64,000 nt of DNA from positions 7,454,208 to 7,518,207 of the forward strand of contig CM060203.1 of assembly GCA_030562195.1 (NCBI GenBank). The letters are read 5' to 3'. Made by a program: the position numbers and the translations under genes. The stretch comes from Nipponacmea schrenckii. Lineage: Eukaryota; Mollusca; Gastropoda; Lottiidae. Positions 1 through 13,200 of the stretch are shown here, in pieces. The notes beneath the pieces were generated by a model, which was not told the DNA's origin, did not search any database, and saw nothing but the letters and a program-made list of their open reading frames with translations. Each line of letters begins with the position of its first letter. Within the stretch, counting starts at the first letter, position 1.

Positions 1-3000
1 GAAATTACTGTGACATGGAAATTTTACTCCTATAAATTTGAAGACCATAATGGGTCCTGACTCACGATGATGTATGTTATAAAAGCAAGAAGGCAATGAC
101 AATCTTATCAAGATTCCAATATCCTATGTGAAACTCATATTTATATAAAGTTATCAAATCAGCTGTAGCCAGGAGCTGTGTCTGTCACATGAAAGCAAGA
201 AAAAGCAATAACCGTATAAAATACCTATGTCCAGTGACATATCCAATAGACTGAAAGATTGATAACTTTCTGTTCCAGTTAATAAATCTGCTGTAGTCAG
301 GAAGTGTATTGTGTTTAAATGAAGGAAAGTTATTAACGTTATATTATATCATAATGGAACAACCTGTAATATTTAGTGAGGCAAGAACTGATTATTACCC
401 TATATTCACTGCTCTAGTTCATATACCAACAGTTGTGGTTTCAGGGACATTTCAACTCACCAACAAAACTTCTTGTACAATCCCTTGCCAAAACCAATAA
501 AGGCCATTAAATTATGCCTTTGTCCAAATGTTATCACACGACAATAAACAATTCTATTTAACAGTCATTATAAATAAAAGGTGAAAAGTACATCCTCCTT
601 GTTGTAATTTACATAATGTGCAGTGTTGGTTTTTCAAAATGTCAAAATAGTGTATAAAGTTTAGCAGCCAACTTGTCTAAGACAGACACTCCATTCGGTG
701 CAAAATGAAAGAATTTCGCAAGGAAAGAAGCAGTCTCTGATTCATATTTACCCTTAAATTGAAGGCCTTTTAAACATGAACTTTTCTTACCTTAACATGA
801 TCAAAAGGGGAAAAGTAAATCCAATATAGCCACTAAATGAAAGATTAATGAAGTACAACCACCTCTAGCCAGTGTGTATATTAGACTGAGGTTTAACATA
901 GATTGTACAGCCACTAAATCCTGTATACAACTCAGGCTGTTATCTTATCTTCCACAAGGTCACTGGGGTCAAACAATATATACTAGTGTACCCTCTTTCC
1001 TTCTATATATTTATATACTACTTTGTCATATGTAGATTTACTAGAGACATCATATTAATAAGTGGAAGAGGTTGAAAATCAACATTGTGCCGAGTCCTGA
1101 AGCACAGAGGTACTTAATCCCTTAGCAAACAACAATCTAACCTCTTAACCGAGGTTACCCCACTAATGGTTTATTTTTTCAAAAGTCCTTCATACAACCA
1201 TTCAGTTCAGAAGATTTTTTGGAATATTTTTGTCTTAAAGTATGTTTTACAAGCATTGATCCAGTGCAACAAACATAAAAAATACCAGACACATCGTTAC
1301 CTCTTGTTTATCAAGACTGGCTAATAACGCAACAGATCAACAATCCTGCTTATCCTACCAATAAAATAATTCTAATCAATTATTGATCTCGGTTGATCTT
1401 TAACCCTGTAGAGTTATGTGTATTTAATGATTATTATGGATTAACAGAATATAAAACAAAGGGGTTAACACTGGACACAATGCTAATCTACTTAACCTCA
1501 ATTCTATAGGTGAACTAGCAATCAAAATATTATTTCTGTTTTCTGAGGTCAGGTGAATAATTAGAGTAACCAATTCAACACAGAAACACAGTTCAGGAAA
1601 TTTATATATACACTCTGGTCTCAAGTAATTTAATGAATAACGATTGAATTGATTAAATGAATCAATGCTCAAACAGCTCTAGAATGGACAACCTCAAATC
1701 AGCAGGCAAATATATAATATGAGAGGGCCCTAGCTTCACCAGATTAAAATCTCATCATTTAATTGTCATACTTCTATAAAAGAAAACAAAATCTTAGATA
1801 CAATTACTCTATACATTGTATCAACATCTTTACAAAAAGTAGTGACCCTGGCATAAAAATCATTTTCAAAATGGGCCAATTATTCATATAAGCTCTTTAA
1901 TTAGCAGAAATATAATTGTCCATGCATAATACGAGCAGTCCATTCATTAAAACTGTTAGGGTTATTTGATTATGGGCATATATTATCTTATTTTTTTATA
2001 AATGAATATCTCCACCAACTTAAAGAGAAACTAATCTTATTTGTGTGGCCAGGTTAAACATCTGAAGGTAACGGACAACTAAGATCACAACATAACTTCT
2101 CTCTAAAAAAAAGCTGGTCAGTGACTTGCATGGCTATCATATCCTATATCTAAATACTATTAACTTGATTATAATATGGTACCAACCAGATGCCAGGCCT
2201 GCCTGCTAATCTAATATCAGTGCCAGATCCTGGTCAGAAAGCTAACTAGAATAAACACTATCAGGAACTAAAACCAATTAGGTTTTAATCAGGAAAGATC
2301 TTAGATTTCCTTTCAAGGTGGCAGAGTGCAAAAGAAACTATTTGCGTATATTTTTTTGATTATTTATTTCAATTTTCATGCTTAACCAGTTTCTAAATGC
2401 TGCCTGGCTGTTAATTTTCACTTTAGGTTTGAGGCAAATCATTGAATATAATAACGGTGAAAATGGCTTTTTAAAATACTAGATTTCACCTTGATGAAGA
2501 TGTAAGAACAATCATAGGCTTTTTTTGCACAAATTTTCCTCATTGCAAACAGCATAGTGTTCCAAATGATATAACAAAAGAAAATGTAGAAAGATTCTTC
2601 ATATTAATTTCCCATTGGCAGCCTTTTTACCTCCACCTTCCCTTCCCCAGATCTCCCAGTAGAGACTATGTCTGGGGCAAGTAATCATGTCAAAGCAAAT
2701 TCCATGATTTCAAGAAAAAAATCTGTTTGAAGTTTTTAAAGAAAACAACTTTCAAGTTCTGCAAAACATTTCAATCTTCTTTTTTTAACCTTTACAAGTT
2801 TAGTTAATTAGGCTTACTCATTTCAATTTTTTTTGTGTCAAAGTTTAGCCAGCAGACACCAATTCTTTCTATCAGTTATGTTTGACTTCATTTTCAAATT
2901 GTAAGGTATTCAATTTGACCAATTACATATGGTGAAAAGTGTAGCTTGAAGTAAGATAAGAAATCTTTTTTAAAATAATTGTTGTTTCCATCAATCAAAT

Positions 3001-4223
3001 TGGTCTAGAATTAAATGTGTAACCAAGCAACTATAGTGCAATAATAAATGCCTTAAAAATCCAGGGTTACACAAGGATAAAACACACATTTGATGAATTA
3101 AAATCTCTTTTTTGATACTCACACATTCAAAAAGTGAAAACTACAACAGAATTTTCTTGACATTCACACAAAAAATCTGGCAAACAACTTTGAGAAATTT
3201 TGACCAAGCGAGTGTCAATTTGAACAGAGATTACTGGTTTAACTGCACACAATTTTTAAACCAGTAGGATCGTCTAGCAACATTGAAAAAATTCGCGAGC
3301 AACTTTACGTTAAAGAGTAAACAAGTTTAGTTTAAATGTAGATCAAGATTTTCAGATTAAAGAAATGAACAATGGCCTCCTTCTTCTTAAAATAATATTT
3401 CTATCAGAACAGGAAATTACATAATTTTTACCAAATGTTTATCGAAAGAGGTCGCTAGCATAAAATATGAATGCCAGAAATATGAAAAATGTTAAATTGT
3501 TTTAACAGATAGAGTGTGAAAAAACATAGAAAATGATATTTTGCCATCTGTAAATATTTCAACTGAGTAGAACAGCAGAGAAAGGGGACTCATTAGACAG
3601 AAAAGACATAATAGACATTTCTAAAATTTATTTCAATCTGCAAACTCACTTTATAGGAGAGTACACCAATATTCTTTTGGCTATGCAATCTCTTTCATGT
3701 GAGATGGAATGGGAGCTAACTCTTCAATATTGATTGTAGCACAAGGCCAGATTTCAACCAGAGTTATGGTTCTCAACTATAAGACATTTAGTTCAGAAAC
3801 ATAGATTGCTTTACATCAATAATTTAGAGGTGTTTCAGAAGAATGAACTCAACAACATGAATATTCCTATGGTACCAAGAAGAATCTGGACCATTCCTTG
3901 TCAATATAATAGTAATAAATTTATAATATACAGAAATAGAGGTCTGAACTATTAATAACTTATTTACAAACTTATTATATACACAGACGGATTTAATACA
4001 GTCACACAAGACCAGTATACAAATAACAGGAAATCAGAATTGTATATTTATAGAAGTGTCCCTGAAATATAAAGACTAGACATTCTGGTTTGATAAAAGC
4101 TACTATATCTACTGTATTCTGATATACATACAGATTATAAAACTTAATTTTGAAATTCTTATAGAGAAACTACTTTGACATATCAGTCTGAAAATTTAAA
4201 AAAAAAAGAATATTTAAGCTTAC
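1..4223. other. AT-rich stretch without a supportable gene
   Basis: No ORF here looks like protein-coding sequence on either strand; the few open stretches of 60-80 codons are of the length expected by chance at this base composition. The region could be intron or 3' UTR of a minus-strand gene whose probable 5' exons lie at 4224-5129. On the minus strand a pyrimidine-AG followed by a short open stretch near 2620-2680 could be a terminal exon, but no family is recognisable and I do not call it. Confidence 0.5.
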
Positions 4224-5129
4224 CTGTTGTAAAGCCATATTTCAAATCAATATAGTACTGTCATCTTGATTTCTGGTTAGTGTTAGTTTCAACAGAGTTG
4301 TTCCCCTTATGTAAAACCTGAAACAACCAACAAAAATTTGGGTATTTAATACATAGACTTAGCAATAAACCACCACTGATTATCAGTTCTTTACTACTGA
4401 AGAAAGTGTCCTTTATTTATTGTCACATCCAAACAACTAGGCACTCTTACAATGTAAATCTGGCTGCTACATCACTGATGTAAAACTGAGTAGAAAATAT
4501 GTATTATCTCAATAGATGCCAGATTTATATCTAAAAACACATTAAGCAAAGGTTTAACTTCTTGAGCTTTCAATTCCATCTTTGGATCGACCCATACATA
4601 CGTATAAGAAAAGAGATAGGAATTCACTCAAAGATCTCTGATTGATTTCTTCAGTAATACTGCAAACCAAAATGTTCATGGTTGAGTAAAGATGTCATTG
4701 AAAATACTCTACAATATTATTAAATCTGATTTAAACGGCCTCTCTATTTTATTCAATCAGTAGTTAGCGTAATCTAAAGGGATGAATAATATTACTAAAT
4801 ATTATATTCACAGGGCGGGTATTGTGCCATAGCTTTAGGCTAAATAATAATATTATTACTAATTATCCAAATCAGATCAAAGACCTTTGAAAGGGATTGT
4901 AAAGAAGTATCCTATATTTATTTTGTGTATAAGGGACACTGATAATATCTATTTGTACGTAGCTGTGCATTCTGCAATTCCACTATAACTCAAGTGTTTG
5001 ATGATGTCATGAATCGAAAAGGACTTATGCATACCATATTTTGTGGTTAGTAACATCATCAAACCATTAGTTATGGAAGGCAGAAAAAAACTCACGTAAG
5101 CTCCACACAGACAAGAACTACCAGCTGAG
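4224..5129 (-). other. Possible pair of 5' exons of a minus-strand gene
   Basis: On the minus strand two short segments are bounded by good splice signals: 5129-5096 (acceptor after CCTTTCAG, donor GTGAGT) and 4317-4224 (acceptor after TTGGTTGTTTCAG, donor GTAAGC). Both contain stops in all useful frames except the last 15 bases, which read ATGGCTTTACAACAG into the donor. This would suit a 5' UTR whose start codon falls just before an intron, with the coding exons at lower coordinates or outside the window. No downstream coding exon could be identified, so the assignment rests on splice motifs alone. Confidence 0.25.
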
Positions 5130-7544
5130 CTGAAAGGCACGATTGAAAGCTGGCAGCTCTAATGTACGCTTGCCTTAAAGTAGAAAAGAAATAATATCAA
5201 TGGATTTTCTTCTCTTGTTCGAGCCAATATAGACAAACTATATTGAATAGAACTGTCAGTGGAAAGCCTTGATTTATTATAATGTAACATCTAAACATTT
5301 AGAAAGAAAGCACTGCTCTGTATCATTGCAAGAGTAACCTCAGTTAAAAGCCAAAAAGTTGCTAATTAAGAAGCAGTTTAAACTAGCTGTCCTGATGATA
5401 GATGTGTTCAAAACATGCATCATTACTGTCAGATTTAGCTTTTGTCATTTTTACATAAAAAAGCTGTACTAACAAAAAAATATACCGGTACTATGCCCAA
5501 TAAAGCCATTTATACATTTATAAACAATTTAATTTAAGATAACACTGTCTATTTCAGATATTAAGATAAATTTTGAATCGAGTACATACCGGTTATCTTA
5601 AAGCACGACTTCCTGTACCGTACAGTTATCAAACTAACATTAAGTAGGACCTATTCAAGTTATATAGGAGAGGGGCTGAGAATTAGAAGGAAATATTTCA
5701 AGCTATTCACATGATTGAAACACTGTTATCATCTGACCTCTTTAAATACCCATTAAAATACTAAGCTGGAATGTTTTTAAAGCAGCTCCACCTTGACCCT
5801 TTCATTTATTACTTAATATTCAATATTTCTAGTGCGTTTCACCGTTAGGGACCGAGATAACAAATATTCATAACACATGACTTTCAAACCAAGCAATGAA
5901 CACTTGCACCTAACCCTTTAACGTTTTTTTTTAGTCAACCCTTTTCACGATTTCCAACAGCCAAGGAATCACTTATGTGCAGAGCCTGTAGCATAGGGGC
6001 CTGGATTTATTGTCCCATCCTTAAAACTATAATTCAACAAAGCGAAAGGATATGTCACATGATATTAACCAGGAAACTTTTTCTACAGAATTTCTTATTA
6101 ATAAGGAAATATTTTTCAAATAGTCCATGAAAAGAAACACAGACATGTGATAGATAAGGTCACATACCTAAGAAAATTATGATTGCTTTCAAAAATTCTA
6201 CTGTACTGTGAATCTACTTCTTATAATTTAACATAATAGACCTAACATTTTTGTGAACACTGCTTCATTCTATCCAGTGCCTTCTGTTGAAACTACAATA
6301 TACAGAAACTGCCAATCCTTTGGAAACATTTTTATTTGCACTGTACACAATACAGGCCAAATCATGGGTCGTTGTCACACTATAAGCTTACCACAATACT
6401 TTTGTTCTGCGATAAGCTTGGTAGCTTCTTTGACAACCATACTGATTTTTAACAAAATTTCTCCTGCCTTTAAAATTTTCTTCAGTAATTTAATTAAATT
6501 AAAGCAAGTAGGACTAGATCTACTTATTATGACAGTAGATAATAAACCACATTCTGAAATTCATCTCAAAACACAAACATATCAAATATAAGCTATGATA
6601 AGAAATCTAGGCTAAAAAAGATATTGAAGAATATATTATTCCAAATTTCACTCTCTGGAAATCTTACTAATAAAGAAAGAAAAGTATCCGCCCATATATT
6701 TTTTTTTCAAAATGTGATCATTTCAAGGCTGACTTATCTTGTGTACTGTCTTTGCGTTGAAACTGGGACAATAATTCATGAATCCCGTGTCGAAAATATT
6801 GAAACGGCTGTTCTACAGCAATGTTCATACCACATAAATATATGTTTGTCGAAGAACTCACCTAAAAACAACGATTATTTCATCAATAAATTTAAGACAT
6901 TTCCTATTTCTACTGAAGGTAGCATTTCCGGTTTGAAATACTATGCGCACAACATGTTTGTTATTAAACAGGTGCGCTTTGTGTTACGAGTCTGTTGTGT
7001 CGGCAGTAAATTTTTGAATACCAAAAAAAAGGGCATGATTTATATAATATCGATGTAATTGATCATGCCTGTATATTTTATACGTCTCGGTAACTACATG
7101 ATCGCACTGAACAGGTACTACATAAAAATAGGGACAGCTTTTGACTCGATCAGCGTCTTCCATTTCGTGTCGGACAAATTTAAAATTAATATCATTTGAT
7201 ATTTATTACGATAGTTTTCGCACGATTTGATTTAGGAAAAAAACCGCAATGTTCACCAAACAGAAAACAGAAATTCTGTAAACAGTTTTAATGTCAAGGG
7301 CTCTGACTGGCTGTATTCACTTGTGTATAATATAATAAACTGCATTCCACAATACAAGAAACAGTCAAGGTAGGCCTATATAGAAGATTGAAGTAAAGGT
7401 ATAACACGAACTAGTTTGAAATGGTTTGACATTGTAGGCTAAAGATATGTGTTCCAAATGATTTTATAAAAAAAAAAATATCAGAGAGAGCAGGCCCGAA
7501 AAAGACGAATCGTTACATATATTCAAGTCCTCACCAGAACAGGG
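5130..7544. other. Intergenic or intronic, no gene seen
   Basis: AT-rich DNA. Two open stretches of 112 and 144 codons on the plus strand (6253-6591 and 6624-7058) begin at non-ATG codons, have a composition typical of translated AT-rich noncoding DNA and show no domain, so they are not called. Confidence 0.5.
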
Positions 7545-7865
7545 AGACGAGGTAGCTCAGTATGATAGAAACTTGCATACTAAACTGAGGGTCTAGGGTT
7601 CAATCCCGACATAGGTCGAGAATCGAGATGAACTTTCCGATTTTCAATACGGTTTGCAAACCTTGTCAGTGATGCAGGTTAGACATTGATGTGACAATAA
7701 ACCGATGCCCCGTTGTCAACAGGTTGTGCATGTTTAAGATCCTACGACAGTTGGAAATCGCAAAAAGAGAATCGTTGTCCTGACAAAATCTCTCATGTCA
7801 CCTTTTCATTAGCCCAATAGGTGGAGAAGAATAGGACGTAAAACTCCATTCATTTATTTCATTTC
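7545..7865 (+). repeat. tRNA-derived SINE
   Basis: The left end reads like a tRNA: an A-box-like GGTAGCTCAGT near 7551 and a B-box GGTTCAATCCC near 7598, spaced as in a tRNA gene. It is not a functional tRNA because the acceptor stem cannot be formed. A tRNA-unrelated body follows, and the right end is the AGGACGTAAAACTCCATTC-type tail with ATTT repeats (about 7835-7865) that is typical of molluscan SINEs. RNA polymerase III internal promoters would be the A and B boxes. Tail-like fragments of the same kind occur near 39510 and 45360-45505. Confidence 0.7.
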
Positions 7866-8260
7866 CTCTAGAGAACATGGCGAATCTGCCAGTTTATAAT
7901 AATATTCAAATCAATTTAGTGATATATTAACTCTAAGTGGGCGTGATTGTTTTTTCGTTGTATCAGAAGCCTTACTTTATGTTAGTCCGAAATTTTCTGA
8001 CTCCAGATAGGTGACCCTGATGAATGATGTGAATTCAAATAAAACACAATCCATAGTCGGGTGGAAAGCATAACAAGACCTTACTATTCAAACCGCAATA
8101 CATAAGTAGGCTACACCTGAAATACAGACCATGTCAAAATTTCAATTATAGAAGCAAGCGGGTATATATTCAAATTTTTATCCCATATTGTCAACACGAA
8201 ACAAATGTTAATATTCCTCCCAAATCCGAACAGCAACAGAGAGTATATATATCTAAATCG

Positions 8261-9055
8261 GTAGGTAGGTAAATGGCGAGTTAACGTTCGCTTTCAGTAA
8301 TTGCTGATATCGCAAACTAGGTAGTTGCACTTTGGTGGTCGTTGGTAGTGGATTTTGAATCAATTGGATGATTTAGAAAACTGTTGGTTTGGTGGTGGTT
8401 TGAGAAATCGTACGATCTGGTCGGAACGAATGTCATGGCGGTGAAACTCGGCCCTGGATGGTGTGGCGTGAGTGACTCGATTTTCTACATTCTTCCAAAG
8501 CTCGTTATGATCATGGTGGTTGTTGGTTTGGTTTGGTTTGGTTTGATTATCTGTCTGTGTTTGGAAGAGTTGAAGACCTAAAATAAAGAAGAAAAGGAGG
8601 CGTGAGAAAGAAAAGAGGAAGAGAAGAAAGCTTTCACACACAAAAAAAAAAAAAAAAAAAAAAAATATGATGTTCTCTTTTGTTTCTGCTATGAAACTTG
8701 TTTTGAAAATTGATTATAAATTTTAAAAGGAACTTAGGTTACCTGTTAAAAACAGATGTGGTAATAAATTGGTAGATGAGTTCCATTATTTTGTACCAGT
8801 GGTCCGTGGGTGGAGCCAAAATATTCTGTATGGTGATTGGTATGCCGTTGGTTTCCAGGTAGTCCGTCAATGTCTTACGAGATGGTTTTAATTCGGTGCA
8901 TTGAATGAGAAGATGCCGTCCTGGTGGCAACGTGTCCGCATCGGCATTTAATGGCATTGAACTGATGGTCTCGCATGACATGGTTGGTGCGTAGTCTGGT
9001 TACCAGTTTGCAGATGGCTACAGATGGATGGTTAATTTTGGTTTGGTTTGGTATC
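8261..9055 (-). mobile_element. 5'-truncated non-LTR retrotransposon (LINE) with 13-bp target duplication
   Basis: The segment is flanked by identical 13-bp copies of TATATCTAAATCG at 8248-8260 and 9056-9068. Read on the minus strand it begins with the degraded C-terminal end of a LINE ORF2, continues through a 3' UTR with a poly(T) tract, and ends in a short TACC repeat (TTTACCTACCTACC), the usual place for a LINE 3' microsatellite. 5' truncation plus a target duplication is the signature of target-primed reverse transcription. Two further copies of its 3' UTR lie at 30267-30646 and 30658-31768 in the opposite orientation. The 93- and 65-codon open frames inside it are shadows of the UTR. 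Confidence 0.85.
8739..9000 (-). pseudogene. Remnant of LINE ORF2 C-terminus
   Basis: On the minus strand one frame gives LRTNHVMRDHQF...IKCRCG and, after a frameshift, a second gives GRHLLIQCTELKPSRKTL. Together these match the Cys-Cys...His-Cys end that follows the reverse transcriptase/RNase H region in jockey-like and related LINEs (pattern CRCG...HLLxxC). The break between the two frames shows the copy is dead. The reverse transcriptase core was lost to 5' truncation at 9055. Confidence 0.65.
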
Positions 9056-9068
9056 TATATCTAAATCG

Positions 9069-9728
9069 CAACACCATTCAATATATACCCATGTATGACA
9101 CTGGCTTCATTATAAATTTCAATCATTAAGTTATGTCCAACTCACAAATGGAAACCTTTACATATAGGCCTATCCAAATATCTAATTTCAACTTAGCAAA
9201 ATTAAACCTTCATATTCTTAACAAAAAAAAAGGGGGGGGGGAAATCCTTCATATACCTATCTAAACTCAAAATCCAAACCATTAGCAAGGACATCTATAC
9301 CTCTCAACAACAGAAATCTGGGATGGGGATAATAGAATGAACATCAAATTTTCACATTTTAAACTAGGCCATAAGAGCTCTATTCATCAGTAAATATACC
9401 TGCTGCCATAAAAAAAATTAATACCCCGAAAAGCAAGTAGGTATAATTTCCCATAAATATGCATTTGATTATTGAAAAACGCTTAATAAATTAATGAAAA
9501 TATTTTAGTTTTTAAAATATGACAAGTCGAACATCGAAAACTGTACAAATAACTTGTTTATTTGGTACTTAACAAATCATTCGTTCGTATCCCGAAATAA
9601 AAATTAGATTAATGAATATTAAGTTGAAACTTCCTGAAATCCTATATTATATTTGGAGCATGACTAGATACCTAATTAAGCAAAACAATCCTTTGATTAG
9701 TTCATTAATTTTGTTATCAAAACTTTCC
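9069..9728. other. Upstream region of the secreted-protein gene, no gene seen
   Basis: AT-rich DNA with a short poly(A)-poly(G) tract near 9222-9241. Nothing coding is visible. It is the likely upstream regulatory region of the gene that starts near 9760. Confidence 0.5.
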
Positions 9729-9735
9729 TATAAAA
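9729..9735 (+). promoter_or_regulatory. TATA box of the 1191-aa secreted-protein gene
   Basis: TATAAAA lies about 30 bases before AGACAAGCCAACTC, a plausible transcription start near 9760. The exon that would begin there ends at a consensus donor at 9791. Tight spacing of TATA, start and donor supports a real core promoter. Confidence 0.6.
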
Positions 9736-9759
9736 ACTAGATGATAAATCAGACAAGCC

Positions 9760-9790
9760 AACTCTATGTAGAGCTTAGTCCTGTACCAAG
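9760..9790 (+). other. 5' UTR exon of the secreted-protein gene
   Basis: Short noncoding exon ending CCAAG before GTAAGT at 9791. The intron 9791-10245 ends TTTGATTTCAG, and the second exon starts 21 bases before the ATG at 10267. The start of the exon is placed from the TATA box and is approximate. Confidence 0.55.
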
Positions 9791-10266
9791 GTAAGTTATG
9801 CTTTTTATAGTAGTAGTTTGTTATATTCTAATATTAAATCTCTAAGAAATGCCTTTATCATTTTAATAATTCACGTAAAACTCTAAATTTAGAATCTATA
9901 GAAATTAAAGAAAAACATTCGAGAAGTTTCAATACGTAAAAACATTTCTGGACTGTTACCTAATCGTACGTTTGGATAGCACCTCATATTATTTACAATC
10001 CTGGTTACAATCAAGCAAAAACTGTTTTTGTTTGATGATGCCTTTAACTTCCTGCTTGTCTTATTTGATGTGTGCGCATATCCTTTTTAATGCCTGCATC
10101 AAAACATTTTTAATAATTGTTTCAACAATCATGTACATAAAAAATATACAGTTTCAATCCTATAATGACATTAAGAAAAAAAGTCGACATACTTCCACCT
10201 TAATGTATCAATTCGTACTACAAATTTGATCATATTTGATTTCAGACAAGTTCATCGTACACTATA

Positions 10267-13200
10267 ATGGCTAATACCAACCTCGTCGTGCTTTTAATAT
10301 GGGCAGCCGTGTCATCAACTCGTGCAGAATTCACGACGTGTCTGAAATCATTTCCACCTGGTACATCCGTCCCGAATGATGAACTCATGAACGCTTTGTA
10401 CCTGGCCGATCCCAATGCTGAAACTGGTTACCTGGACCTGACAGTCTCCGGCGACGACGTGAGCGCTATGCTGGTCAAGAACTCATTAAGCTATGACTCC
10501 TGGTTGGCAAGAGAACATGATGCCCAGGAAGAAATGGTCAACCTATGGTCCTATCTTAACCTTATTGTTGTGTCGGACATGTTTGAACTCTACGCCCATT
10601 ACAAAGTTGTCAATCAAGGGGGCAGTAAACCAAGAGGAATAATTAACCTTGACACTATCGCCGATTTATTCGCAGATGCGTGTTGGAGTTGGAACACTGT
10701 TAAAGACACATGGCCTTACAACTGCTTGAATTCCACCTTCTTCTGTAACATGCAGTATGGTCTTGATGCAATGAAACAGATTGTCGTAGAAACATATTGG
10801 CAATATAATAATGGACAATGGTTACAAGAAGTGTCTGTCAAATCCTTATCAACCATTAACACAATGTCAAAGCTTGGCGTGGATTCATTTTCGCGATCCA
10901 TCGTAATTGACACCCTTTTTCACCAAGATATATTATCATTTATTCCGGACTCTACACAGGACAACGTATTCTACCATTCAAGACTCATGTGGGAATCTCT
11001 CGAAGAGCTTATGAAAGGCAAGTCATCGTTCGACCAGTGGATCCGTAATTGGCAATATGTTGGATTTGAAGCAGTTAAAGATCAAGTCCAAAGAAAGTGT
11101 TCAGAAAGGTCAGGGCAACCAGTTGCCGAGAAATACTATTGCAAAGCCAAAGAATTCACCGAAAAGATCCAAACCTGTGCTAGCCTATCAGACGTCACTC
11201 CATGCGTGTACGACAACGACGTTCAAGAATATTTTGTAAGAGGACGATTTGGCGAAAACGACGAATTGACCCTCCTCAATTCTATCATTTCCACGACTCA
11301 AACTGTATTGACGGAGTTCAAGGATAAAGTCGTAGCGAACGATCGCACCGGTCTCAACTCGCTATACAACAAATACAATCCTTACATTACCGTAGACGAC
11401 TCTATGTGTCATATAGATTGGCCCAGGGCATTCGACTGCACCAACAATATCGGGTGTAATTCCATTGTTAATTCGCACAAGTTTGACTGCAATGGTGGAT
11501 ATACATGTAGAATTAACATGATGTATAGATTTGACTGCATTTTGAAGTTCGTTCTTAAACAGACAAATCAGCTGGTGGACGCTGCAGCGAGTGGAAACTG
11601 GGGGAGATCTGAAGTTGTGAAAGCTAAAAATGACCTAATGATATGGCTATCATATTTACCAATGGCTCGCTACAGTAGTTTAGCTGACAGCGAAATTAAC
11701 AATGTCATCATAGATACACAGACCAAGGTCAACGAATATGTTACCAGCTACGACACTGAGGGACTGAAAACCTTCGCCTCGAATTTACCTCTCATGAGCT
11801 TTGTTCCGCAATGGGCAAAGGATGCCGCTTGCCAGCAAGCATCCATTCCTACAGAGTATACCATATTCTGCAACCTGGATCCTCTGTTAAATAGCGTTTT
11901 CCTCTTCATCAATGCCTTTGAAAATAGCAAGCAGTCGACAACAAAGATTCTGAACCCAACTATAGACTATCGATCACTTCTAGATCAGCTCCAACTTGAT
12001 AGAACTGCCAGTCTGATCAATTTGCAGACACAAGCAATATCCAACCAGTTCAGAGATGAGGTACAAACAAACTTTCAAGAGCTGTCCAGTTATTTTTCAT
12101 CTCTAGCGGACTATGATAAAACCAAGGCCGATGCAGATATTGCCTATATTGATGGTCAACTAACGTTATTCAAGGAAAAAATTGCATCTGTCTCTAAATC
12201 CGTTGAAAAGTCTTTCACTACAATCCTAAACGTGGCTATTGGAATCAATGTACAGGAACTGATTCAGAAAACAGTTGAGGTCGGAGTCGCAATGGCATCA
12301 ATGGCAAATCCCATAGGTAAGATTATCGGTGACTCAAGCATCCTTGATCTCATGGACTCACTGAGTAGTTTAGCCCAAGCAGGAGTGACAACAGCAGTTA
12401 TTGCCCGGTTGAACGACCAAGAATTTAAAGATCTAATAGAGCAAGCCATTAGTCTAGGAACAAAATTTGCCGATAATGATGGTCAGTTGGCAGACGCTAA
12501 AACATTTATTGATAAAATGAAAGCTGGAGAAGAGGCCGTAGGGACAGCAAATGATTTTCTGGGAAAATACAACGATTACACGCCTAAAGTTTTATTGGCT
12601 GATATTACCTCTTTCGGGGCAAAATGGGAGACGGTCGCTGAAGAACTTTGCGAAGCTGCTTTTTCGGCGGAAACAGCGGCAGCCGCATTGATAGAAATCG
12701 GACTAGCTAGTACAGGTGACTGTGTGAATATCGGAAATGAAATAGAAGAATTGATAACCTACTATGAAGAGCTGTACGAATACCAATTTGATTTCATGGA
12801 CTCCTTATCTGACGCTGCTCGAGCCTACCTCGCCTACAAGAAAGCCAATGACCTTAAGTCTGCCTATACCAATAAAAACAGTTTGAACCAAGCTTTCTTG
12901 AAACAAACCGCTGTAAATTCATTTATGGTATCAACACTGAATATTTGGGAGGTTGTTACTGAATACTGTGATGCTCTTACCTACACCAGAGGCGGCGAAG
13001 TCCCTGATAAATGTGAAACAGCTTTGCAGACCCCGTCCCACCATGCCGTAGCACAAGTCATCAGCTACACACCAGACCCTCTCTGTCATACCAACAATGA
13101 AATAACCGACTTCCGAGACATTCCCACGACACCAACAGATGCTAATGATCAAGCTTACATAGACCTGAACGCGCTTTACGCTCGTGAAACTGTCACATTT

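Noticed and set aside
6624..7058. 144-codon open stretch on the plus strand
   Set aside because: Starts at TTG, AT-driven composition, no domain, no splice or promoter context.
7545..7620. tRNA gene
   Set aside because: A and B boxes are present but the acceptor and anticodon stems do not pair; it is the head of a SINE.
8360..8641. 93-codon frame on the minus strand, repeated near 30.3 kb
   Set aside because: It is the LINE 3' UTR; repetition comes from transposition, and the other copies carry breaks.
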